A stretch of DNA of 64,000 nt. Source: an uncultured Clostridia bacterium. GTDB taxonomy: Bacteria; Bacillota; Clostridia; Oscillospirales; CAG-272. Under the pieces are notes generated by a model that was given only the letters and a program-made list of their open reading frames with translations, was not told where the DNA came from and made no database searches. Made by a program: the position numbers and the translations under genes. Location: assembly GCA_944381115.1 (NCBI GenBank), contig CALWJV010000013.1, forward strand, positions 1-64,000. Direction: 5' to 3'. Shown piece by piece: positions 1 to 7,376 of this stretch. Position 1 is the stretch's first letter, and every line of letters starts with the position of its first letter.

Positions 1-1
1 A

Positions 2-367
2 AAAGACTATAAGGCGGAACAACTTTCGGCTTGGGCAAATAATTATGACAGTTTGAAAGTGCGGCAAGATGATTTAATAAGTCAAAAAACTTTGATTGCA
101 GAAACAAACGGCGTAATTGTCGGGTTCGGCAGTATTGATAAATCGGGTTGTTTAGACTTGCTTTTCATACATAAAGATTATCAAAGACAAGGCATAGCAA
201 CAGCATTATGCGACGAATTGGAAAAGGGCTTTGTTACTTTAACAACCTATGCGTCGATAACCGCAAAACCGTTTTTTGAGAAGCGTGGCTATAAAATAGT
301 AAAAGCGCAAGAGGTAGAGCGTTCGGGCATTAAACTTAAAAATTTTGAAATGAAAAAATCAATGTAA
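2..367 (+). CDS. GNAT-family N-acetyltransferase, 5' end cut off by window edge
   Basis: The reading frame is open from base 2, so the true start lies left of the window; the TTG at 53 is internal. The frame encodes the C-terminal part of a GNAT acyltransferase. It contains an acetyl-CoA-binding motif A (QRQGIATAL, the Q/R-x-x-G-x-A signature) after the hydrophobic beta-strand LLFIHKD, and ends in the usual aromatic 'FEKRGYKIVKAQEVERSG' region. Such enzymes transfer an acetyl group from acetyl-CoA to an amine in the cytoplasm; the substrate cannot be read from the sequence. An intrinsic terminator follows at 403-440. Confidence 0.85.
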   Translation, partial: KDYKAEQLSAWANNYDSLKVRQDDLISQKTLIAETNGVIVGFGSIDKSGCLDLLFIHKDYQRQGIATALCDELEKGFVTLTTYASITAKPFFEKRGYKIVKAQEVERSGIKLKNFEMKKSM

Positions 368-402
368 AATAAAATTCGTTTGAGGTTTTACCGCTCCACC
401 AC

Positions 403-440
403 AAGCAAACAAGATCAGTCCCGGTTTTGTTTGCTTTTCT
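403..440 (+). terminator. Intrinsic terminator after the GNAT gene
   Basis: A 10-bp perfect stem (AAGCAAACAA at 403-412 with TTGTTTGCTT at 427-436), a 14-nt loop and a T-rich tail. The rest of 368-656 is AT-rich. I see no convincing promoter or coding sequence in it. Confidence 0.7.
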
Positions 441-656
441 TTTACCTGACTTTTTTATAAAACGGAAAAACGATCCTGAATAATAAAACCCTATATCTGC
501 GGTATTATTTAAATACAAAATGGCGATCAGCCTTTTTATATATCTGCTTTGTCTGCGTTTATACCATCCCTCTGACAATACTTACGAATTTATGGACTGT
601 CGAACAAAAAAATCTGTACGGTCCTTAAAATTAATAAAAACAGTTGAGGTGAAAAA

Positions 657-2156
657 ATGAAAAACATTCCGGATATTAAAATCGGTATAGTCGCGGTCTC
701 TCGCGACTGTTTCCCCGAAAGCCTTTCAGTAAATCGCCGTAAGGCACTTATCGCCGCATACGAAAACATGTACGGCAAAGATACTGTCTACGAATGTCCC
801 GTGTGCATCGTAGAGAGCGAAATACATATGAAACAGGCATTTGAGGACATCAAAAAAGCGGGTTGCAATGCGCTGGCAGTATATCTCGGGAACTTCGGAC
901 CGGAAATTTCGGAAACAATGCTCGCAAAGGAATTTGCATCTGAGGTCGGAGGCGCAATAATGTTTTTTGCGGCGGCGGAAGAAGATATTCCCACTCTTGC
1001 GTCATCAAGAGGCGATGCTTACTGCGGTATGCTGAATGCATCTTACAATCTTAAACTCCGCGGCGTAAAAGCATATATTCCGGAATACCCTGTCGGAGAT
1101 GCGGAAGAATGTGCAAAAATGTTAAATGATTTTCTTCCTATTGCACGTGCGGTATACGCACTCAAACATTTAAAAATTATTTCATTTGGTCCCCGCCCTA
1201 TGAATTTTCTTGCCTGCAATGCGCCTATACAGCAACTGTATAACCTCGGTGTGGAAATTGAAGAAAACTCCGAACTTGATCTTTTCGAATCATTTCATAA
1301 ACACGACGGAGATAAACGTATCCCTGAAATCGTAGAAGACATGGAAAAGGAACTCGGCAAAGGTAATAAAAAACCTGAGATACTTGCAAAACTTGCACAA
1401 TATGAACTTACCCTTACCGATTGGGCGGAATCACATAAGGGAAGCCGTAAATATGTTGCGATTGCCGGAAAATGTTGGCCTGCATTTCAGACGCAGTTCG
1501 GATTTGTTCCCTGCTATGTCAACAGCCGCCTTACGGGCAGAGGTATTCCCGTATCCTGCGAAGTGGATATTTACGGTGCACTGTCGGAATTTATAGGCAC
1601 GGTAATAAGCAAAGACGCCGTAACCCTTCTGGATATCAACAATACCGTTCCGAAAGACCTGTACCAAAATGACATTAAAGGTAAATTCCCGTATTCTTTA
1701 ACAGAAACTTTTATGGGATTTCACTGCGGAAATACTTGCTCTAAAAAACTTTGTTTCTGCGAAATGAAATACCAACTTATAATGGCTCGCTCTCTTCCGG
1801 AAGAGGTAACTCAAGGTACGCTTGAAGGAGATATAGTACCGGGAGACATAACTTTCTTCCGCCTGCAATCCACTGCAGATAACAAACTGCGCGCATATGT
1901 CGCTCAAGGAGAGGTTCTGCCTGTAAAAACACACAGTTTCGGATCAATCGGGGTTTTTGCAATTCCCGAAATGAAACGGTTTTACCGACATGTTCTCATT
2001 GAAAAAAATTATCCTCATCACGGAGCAGTAGCGTTCGGTCATTTTGGTAAATCGCTGTATGAAGTATTTAAATATATTGGCGTACCCGTAGAAGAAATCG
2101 GATACAACCGTGCAAAAGGTGACAGATACCCAACGGAAAACCCTTTTGAAAAATAA
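657..2156 (+). CDS. L-fucose/L-arabinose isomerase family protein
   Basis: A 499-residue protein of the FucI/AraA fold. The N-terminal Rossmann-like domains begin KIGIVAVSRDCFPE. The C-terminal isomerase domain carries EVDIYGALSE (near residue 300) and a His-rich segment HHGAVAFGHFGKSLYEVF near residue 460, typical of the metal-dependent ketol isomerases. Enzymes of this family convert an aldose to a ketose in the cytoplasm. The next two genes encode an FGGY kinase and AraD, so the likely substrate is L-arabinose (to L-ribulose); this is inferred from context, since sequence similarity alone points to the fucose-isomerase branch. The ATG is preceded by GAGGTG seven bases upstream. Confidence 0.8.
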   Translation: MKNIPDIKIGIVAVSRDCFPESLSVNRRKALIAAYENMYGKDTVYECPVCIVESEIHMKQAFEDIKKAGCNALAVYLGNFGPEISETMLAKEFASEVGGAIMFFAAAEEDIPTLASSRGDAYCGMLNASYNLKLRGVKAYIPEYPVGDAEECAKMLNDFLPIARAVYALKHLKIISFGPRPMNFLACNAPIQQLYNLGVEIEENSELDLFESFHKHDGDKRIPEIVEDMEKELGKGNKKPEILAKLAQYELTLTDWAESHKGSRKYVAIAGKCWPAFQTQFGFVPCYVNSRLTGRGIPVSCEVDIYGALSEFIGTVISKDAVTLLDINNTVPKDLYQNDIKGKFPYSLTETFMGFHCGNTCSKKLCFCEMKYQLIMARSLPEEVTQGTLEGDIVPGDITFFRLQSTADNKLRAYVAQGEVLPVKTHSFGSIGVFAIPEMKRFYRHVLIEKNYPHHGAVAFGHFGKSLYEVFKYIGVPVEEIGYNRAKGDRYPTENPFEK

Positions 2157-2305
2157 ACTGCATTAATTTACAGTGGACTAAAAATTATAACCTCATATGT
2201 AAAGGTTTTTATCCGGTCAAAAATTTAAAACTGTTGTAAAAAAAGGAACCGGACCTTCCGAAAATTGTTCCCCGCATTTAAATAATGTTATAAGGAGCAC
2301 TTACA

Positions 2306-3868
2306 ATGAAAGATCTGAAAAAATGTTTTGTTGGCATTGAGTTTGGTTCTACCCGTATAAAATCTGTGATGATTGACGAAAACGGCAACCCCCTTTCTTC
2401 AGGAAGTTACGTTTGGGAAAATAAATTGGAAAACGGCATTTGGACTTATTCTTACGACGAAATGATACGCGGTATGCAGGCGTGTTACAAAGCACTGAAA
2501 AAAGATTTCTTTGTAAAAACCGGGGCTTCTCTCACCGAAGTCGGGGGAATAGGTATTTCAGGTATGATGCACGGATATATACCGCTTGACAAATCTGGAA
2601 ACCCGCTCGTACCTTTCCGTACATGGCGGAATAACTGCGCTGAAAGCGCGGCCGCAGAACTTACCGAACTATTTTCATATCCCGTACCTGCACGCTGGAG
2701 TATAGCGCACCTTTACAATGCAATACGTAACGAGGAAATACACGTCCAGGATATCGAACATATAGTAACACTTTCGGTATATATTCACTTTTTACTGACC
2801 GGCAAAATTTTAGCAGGTATCGGAGAAGCAAGCGGAATGTTCCCGATCGATCCTGAAATAAAAAATTATAACGCAGAAATGATGTCAAAATTTGAACATC
2901 GCGTACACAATAAGTTTAATCGAAGCATAAAATCTGTTCTTCCAAACGTTTTCATCGCAGGACAGCACGCAGGTACCCTTACCCGCGAAGGAGCGCTTTT
3001 ATTGGATCCATCCGGCGATCTGAATGAAGGTATACCTCTTTGCCCTCCGGAGGGAGATGCCGGTACAGGTATGGTGGCAACCAATTCGGTAAAAGCAGGG
3101 ACCGGAAATGTTTCCGCCGGAACATCCGTTTTCAGCATGGCAGTCTTGAAAAAACCACTCAGACGAGTCCATAACGGAATCGATATTGTAACGACACCAT
3201 ATGGAGATGAAGTAGCAATGGTACACTGTAACAACTGCTCTTCTGAGATTGACGCATGGGTAAAAATATTCGGTGATTTCGCAAAAATGATCGGGAAAAA
3301 AATAAATACAGGCGAACTGTATGACAAATTGTTTGAAAATTCAGTTACGGGTGATGCCGACTGTGGAAAAACAGTAAGTTGCAATTACCTTTCAGGTGAA
3401 AATCTTACCGGTATCAGTAGCGGTGTACCGTTAATCATGCACTCTGCAAAGGGAAAGTTCGATCTTCAGAATTTTGTCAGAAGTCTGCTGTATTCTGCTT
3501 TTGTAACACTGAAACTCGGAATGGACGAACTTATCCGAGAAGAAAAAATTGATATCGGTAAAATATATGCACACGGCGGAATATTTAAAACGGAAGGTGT
3601 TTGCCAACAGTATCTGGCAGATGCACTAAATATACCTGTCGCAGTCATGGAGACGGCGGGTGAAGGCGGTGCATGGGGCATGGCGGTCCTTGCTTCCTAT
3701 TTGGGTAGCAGCCTTTCACTTTCCGAATATCTTGCAAAGCGGATCTTTGTCGGTCAAGCGGAAAAAATATATAAACCCATCGCTCAAGGTGTAACCGGAT
3801 TTGAAGAATATGCAGAAAATTTTAACAAACTTCTCAAAGCAGAACAAATTTTATCAGATATTCAATAA
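2306..3868 (+). CDS. FGGY-family carbohydrate kinase, probable L-ribulokinase
   Basis: A 520-residue sugar kinase of the FGGY/ASKHA superfamily. The N-terminal phosphate-binding loop reads GIEFGSTRIKS (residues 10-20), with Glu where most members have Asp. A second ATP-binding loop, GTGNVSAGTSVFSM, lies near residue 272, and the C-terminal GEGGAWGMAVLASY near residue 455 binds adenosine. It would phosphorylate a ketopentose with ATP. Placed between an isomerase and AraD, the expected substrate is L-ribulose; non-AraB FGGY ribulokinases are known in clostridia (AraK of Clostridium acetobutylicum). Start chosen by AAGGAG eight bases upstream of the ATG. The next gene begins 12 bp after the stop, so both are probably co-transcribed. 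Confidence 0.8.
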   Translation: MKDLKKCFVGIEFGSTRIKSVMIDENGNPLSSGSYVWENKLENGIWTYSYDEMIRGMQACYKALKKDFFVKTGASLTEVGGIGISGMMHGYIPLDKSGNPLVPFRTWRNNCAESAAAELTELFSYPVPARWSIAHLYNAIRNEEIHVQDIEHIVTLSVYIHFLLTGKILAGIGEASGMFPIDPEIKNYNAEMMSKFEHRVHNKFNRSIKSVLPNVFIAGQHAGTLTREGALLLDPSGDLNEGIPLCPPEGDAGTGMVATNSVKAGTGNVSAGTSVFSMAVLKKPLRRVHNGIDIVTTPYGDEVAMVHCNNCSSEIDAWVKIFGDFAKMIGKKINTGELYDKLFENSVTGDADCGKTVSCNYLSGENLTGISSGVPLIMHSAKGKFDLQNFVRSLLYSAFVTLKLGMDELIREEKIDIGKIYAHGGIFKTEGVCQQYLADALNIPVAVMETAGEGGAWGMAVLASYLGSSLSLSEYLAKRIFVGQAEKIYKPIAQGVTGFEEYAENFNKLLKAEQILSDIQ

Positions 3869-3880
3869 AGGAAAAAAATC

Positions 3881-4573
3881 ATGCTTGAAGAACTCAAAAT
3901 AAAAGTATTGAACGCAAACCTTGATTTGGTGAAAAATAAACTCGTTCTTTTTACATGGGGAAATGTTTCCGCCATAGACAGGAAAATCGGTCTTATTATT
4001 ATAAAACCGAGCGGTGTAAGTTATGAAAACATGACGGCGGAAGACATGGTGGTAGTAGACTTGAACGGAAAAGTTATCGAAGGAAAATACAGACCTTCTT
4101 CCGATACACCGACGCATATTGAATTGTATAAAGCAAATTCGTCGATCGGCGGTGTAGTCCACACACACAGCATCTTCGCAACGGGTTTCGCACAGGCATG
4201 TAAACCCATCCGTGCATACGGTACAACACATTCAGACTACTTTTACGGTGATATACCATGCACTCGGTCTTTGACTGAAAATGAAATGGAAGAATACGAA
4301 AAAAACACCGGAAAAGTGATCAACGAAACATTTAAAGATAAAAATGTCAGTGAAATACCTGCCTGTCTCGTTGCAAATCACGGTGTCTTTGCCTGGGGAA
4401 AAAATGCTGAAGAAGCAGTATATCATGCAACCGTCACTGAAGAAGTCGCAAAAATGGCTTTTATAACAGAATGCCTTGCCCCGGGAATTGGTAAAGTCCC
4501 CGGATACATTTCAGATAAGCATTATATGCGTAAACACGGTGCTTCTGCTTATTACGGACAAAACAACAAATAA
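3881..4573 (+). CDS. araD: L-ribulose-5-phosphate 4-epimerase
   Basis: A 230-residue class II aldolase/epimerase, matching the usual AraD length. It interconverts L-ribulose 5-phosphate and D-xylulose 5-phosphate, the last arabinose-specific step before the pentose phosphate pathway. The zinc ligands are visible as HTH (H94, H96) and the His of ANHGVFAWG (about H167). SSDTPTH (D75) matches the AraD substrate loop and favours AraD over fuculose-phosphate aldolase. Phosphate-binding GNVS (27-30) and KPSGV (42-46) are present. It is the third gene of the sugar module, 12 bp after the kinase. Confidence 0.88.
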   Translation: MLEELKIKVLNANLDLVKNKLVLFTWGNVSAIDRKIGLIIIKPSGVSYENMTAEDMVVVDLNGKVIEGKYRPSSDTPTHIELYKANSSIGGVVHTHSIFATGFAQACKPIRAYGTTHSDYFYGDIPCTRSLTENEMEEYEKNTGKVINETFKDKNVSEIPACLVANHGVFAWGKNAEEAVYHATVTEEVAKMAFITECLAPGIGKVPGYISDKHYMRKHGASAYYGQNNK

Positions 4574-4635
4574 AAAATACCATGAAACAAAAAAGATCAG
4601 TTTAATTTTAACTTGAAATAATATTTTACAAGTAT

Positions 4636-4664
4636 TGACAAATAAATTTTTTTATGCTAAAATA
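4636..4664 (+). promoter_or_regulatory. Sigma-A promoter of the preQ1 leader
   Basis: TTGACA and TAAAAT separated by exactly 17 bp (AATAAATTTTTTTATGC). It sits about 40 bp upstream of the preQ1 aptamer and so should start the leader RNA. Confidence 0.8.
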
Positions 4665-4693
4665 CTTGCATATAAATTAAATACCGATCATCG

Positions 4694-4738
4694 GAGACAG
4701 TTCGCGACCATCCTGTCTGAAAATAAAACTATGGATAT
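4694..4738 (+). ncRNA. preQ1-I riboswitch aptamer
   Basis: The segment fits the preQ1 class I H-type pseudoknot. P1 is GACAG (4696-4700) with CTGTC (4713-4717). L1 is TTCGCGA, close to the conserved UUC/UCGC loop. P2 pairs ATCC (4710-4713) with GGAT (4733-4736), with the A-rich linker AAAATAAAACTA between them, very like the AAAAAACUAAGG tail of the Bacillus queC aptamer. It lies in the leader of a YhhQ/VUT transporter, the expected queuosine-precursor uptake gene. Recognised by eye; a covariance-model search was not possible. Confidence 0.75.
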
Positions 4739-4825
4739 TTACATGGCAGTTATTTTTATGTTTTATAAATATAAAACTATTGATAACCTCCCGCATACAT
4801 TTTTTATGCAAATTCAATCACGGAC

Positions 4826-4863
4826 AAAACTCCTTTATCGGCTGTAAATAAAGGAGTTTTTTT
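4826..4863 (+). terminator. Terminator hairpin that also contains the Shine-Dalgarno site
   Basis: A 13-bp perfect stem, AAAACTCCTTTAT (4826-4838) with ATAAAGGAGTTTT (4848-4860), a 9-nt loop and seven T residues ending at the start codon. The 3' arm holds the only ribosome binding site (AGGAG) of the transporter gene at 4864. The hairpin can therefore act as a terminator and as an RBS mask, the expected expression platform of the upstream preQ1 aptamer. Confidence 0.75.
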
Positions 4864-5598
4864 ATGGTCAAAAAAATAAAAAAGGAACTATATGAATTTA
4901 AAGTATTTTTTTACGCTTTGCCTGCGTCTGTTACCGCGCTGCTTGTCTTAACTGTATTTTCAATGAACCTGCTTGCAAATAAAAGCATTAACATGCCTTT
5001 TTCCTGGATGGCGCTTGACTGCGGAACGCTGATTTCTTGGATTGTATTTTTGATAATGGATACCGTCACAAAACATTTTGGTCCTAAAGCGGCCACTGAA
5101 CTTTCCGTCTTTGCGATAATTTTAAATACGGTATTTTGCATTATTTTCTTTTTGGCATCACTCATCCCCGGAGTATGGGGAGAATCAGCAGGATCGGATA
5201 TAATAAATATTGCAATTAATAAGACATTCGGGGGAACATGGTATGTTCTTCTCGGCAGTACAATCGCATTTTTGATTTCTGCTGTGGTAAACAATTTTTC
5301 AAACTACGGAATCGGTAAGATTTTCAAAAAAAATCCCGATGCTTTTTATGCTTATTTTTTAAGAGTTTACATTTCAACAGCCATAGGTCAGTTTGTTGAC
5401 AACTTTACATTTTCATTTCTCGTCGGACGTGTATTCTTCGGTTGGAGCATTATACAATGCGTAGGCAGCGCCGCTACCACAATGATCGCAGAACTTTTGT
5501 TTGAATTACTATTTGCACACTTCGGATTCAAAATCTGCCGAAAATGGAAAAACCAAGAACTCGGAAAAGAATATTTTGAACTCAGAAAAAACGTATAA
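4864..5598 (+). CDS. yhhQ: Queuosine-precursor transporter, VUT/YhhQ family
   Basis: A 244-residue integral membrane protein with about six hydrophobic segments. It matches the vitamin uptake transporter (VUT, formerly DUF165/YhhQ) family: the DCGTLISWIVFLIMDTVTKHFG region (residues 56-77) and the polar-in-membrane QFVDNFTFSFLVGR motif (about 180-193) are typical. Members import preQ0/preQ1, the queuosine precursor. The assignment is supported by the preQ1 riboswitch in its leader and by queA, a later step of queuosine synthesis, at 11.4 kb. The ATG follows AGGAG directly. The gene is monocistronic, closed by a terminator at 5619-5653. Confidence 0.85.
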   Translation: MVKKIKKELYEFKVFFYALPASVTALLVLTVFSMNLLANKSINMPFSWMALDCGTLISWIVFLIMDTVTKHFGPKAATELSVFAIILNTVFCIIFFLASLIPGVWGESAGSDIINIAINKTFGGTWYVLLGSTIAFLISAVVNNFSNYGIGKIFKKNPDAFYAYFLRVYISTAIGQFVDNFTFSFLVGRVFFGWSIIQCVGSAATTMIAELLFELLFAHFGFKICRKWKNQELGKEYFELRKNV

Positions 5599-5618
5599 AA
5601 ACAATATGAATAAAAAAG

Positions 5619-5653
5619 CAGTGTGAGCACGTTTGACTCACACTGTTTTTTTC
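5619..5653 (+). terminator. Intrinsic terminator after the VUT transporter
   Basis: A 9-bp stem CAGTGTGAG/CTCACACTG followed by eight T residues. Confidence 0.85.
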
Positions 5654-5744
5654 TTTGCACCACTAATGCCTATGTTTTAAAAATGTAAATACCGTATACA
5701 TAAAACGTAAATTCACGTAAAAAGAAAATTTTAATAAAACTGTA

Positions 5745-7358
5745 TTATATTATTTTAATTTCTTTTGGAATCTTTTTTTCGCAGTCTTCGATTTCTATAT
5801 TTCCGTAAGGCGTCGGGATAACCGCTTCGGTTACTTTGATCTCGCCTTTACCCGGAGCAAGTCCGATAATTTCAAATGCAGGTGCTTTTAATTCAAGCCC
5901 GATAAGTTTTTCAACGGTAAACGGGTAAACACCGCTTGACCAACCGTGACAAAAACTATGGCGAAATCCGGTATAACAGTATGCTCCGTAATCTCCGTGA
6001 AGGTCTTTTTCACCTTCTTTCGGCATTTCGTCTATTCTGCTGCTTCCCTCTAACCAGTCCATATTGAAATCTTCCCAGAACGTTGTTGCTCCTCTGTCAA
6101 GCATTGCACCGTAATATTCCTTTGCTATATCAAATGCTTTTTCACTTCCAAGAATATCCAGGGCCTTTAAAATAAAGTATGACATAAACGTCGAAACTCC
6201 CTTTGCTCCGCCGTTTTCAAGTTTATCTTTTAATGCAATATTTTTGTTTCCGCAAAGTACCTGAAGCGCTATGACCTGTTTTGCTTCGGTCGGCATATAT
6301 ATATACTTTTCAAGGCGTTTGCAAATTTTTTCGCTCTTTTCGGAAAAATCGCTGTTATATCCGAGGGCTTTCAGATTTTCAAGTGCATATATTATTAAAA
6401 GTGCCGTTCCCGGAATATTATCAGGGGTTTTTGCAGTTGGCCAGTCAAGGAAAAATTCCATGCCACATTTTTTACCGGTTACTTTGAAGTCCATATCTCC
6501 GTTTTCCGCTATACATGCGTCGAACTCATCAATTATAAACTTCACATAATCAGAGTTTTCATTGAAAAATTCTTTTTTCCCTGTAAACTTACAGTATGTA
6601 CTAAGATTTAATATCCACCACGCATTGTAAGAAGGTATACCGTTTATCCATGTGCCTTTTCCCGATGTTTTCTTTAAAAATACGAGCGAATTCGGAATGT
6701 TTTCTGCGTCTCCGTACGTATAAAGAATTGTAAGTATTTCCGAGAACAGATCTCCCGACCAAACAAGACGGTCTCTTTTTATTCCGTCAAGTATGAATCC
6801 GTCCTGCATGTTAAGTTGACATGTATAAAATGCAGTTTCCGTAATTTCGTTAAGTCTTTGATCGTTCGTCTTTATGTACCCGCGTCTTTCAAGGTCAGGA
6901 AGTTCGCATACTCCTATAACATTTTTGAAATGTACCTCTTCGTCATCACCCAAAAGTTCTATTTTTAAAAAACGAAAGCCTGTCCGTCCGTATTCAAGTG
7001 TGGACAACGAGGATAGATATACCGTAAAATCTCTTGGTGAATGGTCGTTTGTCGCATTCTTTTCACCGCCGGTCTCTGACATTGCCTCTGATACTGATTC
7101 TCCAAAAACAAGCCGAACTTTGCTCGGTTTATTTTTTATGTAATTTGTTAAAATACGCACTCCGCCGCATATTTCTTTTCCAAAATCTATAAGTACATAT
7201 GCGTTGGTACCGTGTTGATTTTTCAAAATACATCCGTTACTTGAATCAAACGAAACAAAATTATCTTTGTTTTTAATAAAATTTTCCGCTCCGACCGTAT
7301 TTCCCCCGATGCCTAATATTCTTTCAACGTAATGAAATTCTTTTTTTACTGTTTTCAT
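5745..7358 (-). CDS. GH78-family alpha-L-rhamnosidase-like protein
   Basis: A 537-residue protein with an N-terminal beta-sandwich portion (residues 1-155) and an alpha/alpha-barrel catalytic part. The GH78 signature is seen as DGIKRDRLVWSGD at residues 191-203, and a later HGWSSGVYPF matches the C-terminal family motif. GH78 enzymes remove terminal alpha-L-rhamnose from plant glycans. It is shorter than many members and has no signal peptide, so it probably acts on imported oligosaccharides. In the signature, the place where Bacillus RhaB has the catalytic Glu holds Asp196. It lies 18 bp after the GH127 gene on the same strand, so the two likely form one operon. Confidence 0.8.
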   Translation of the reverse strand: MKTVKKEFHYVERILGIGGNTVGAENFIKNKDNFVSFDSSNGCILKNQHGTNAYVLIDFGKEICGGVRILTNYIKNKPSKVRLVFGESVSEAMSETGGEKNATNDHSPRDFTVYLSSLSTLEYGRTGFRFLKIELLGDDEEVHFKNVIGVCELPDLERRGYIKTNDQRLNEITETAFYTCQLNMQDGFILDGIKRDRLVWSGDLFSEILTILYTYGDAENIPNSLVFLKKTSGKGTWINGIPSYNAWWILNLSTYCKFTGKKEFFNENSDYVKFIIDEFDACIAENGDMDFKVTGKKCGMEFFLDWPTAKTPDNIPGTALLIIYALENLKALGYNSDFSEKSEKICKRLEKYIYMPTEAKQVIALQVLCGNKNIALKDKLENGGAKGVSTFMSYFILKALDILGSEKAFDIAKEYYGAMLDRGATTFWEDFNMDWLEGSSRIDEMPKEGEKDLHGDYGAYCYTGFRHSFCHGWSSGVYPFTVEKLIGLELKAPAFEIIGLAPGKGEIKVTEAVIPTPYGNIEIEDCEKKIPKEIKII

Positions 7359-7376
7359 AATTTTTTCTCTCCTTAC

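Noticed and set aside
2866..3384. Minus-strand 172-residue frame inside the FGGY kinase
   Set aside because: Fully opposite a well-supported kinase gene, with no ribosome binding site and low-quality composition.
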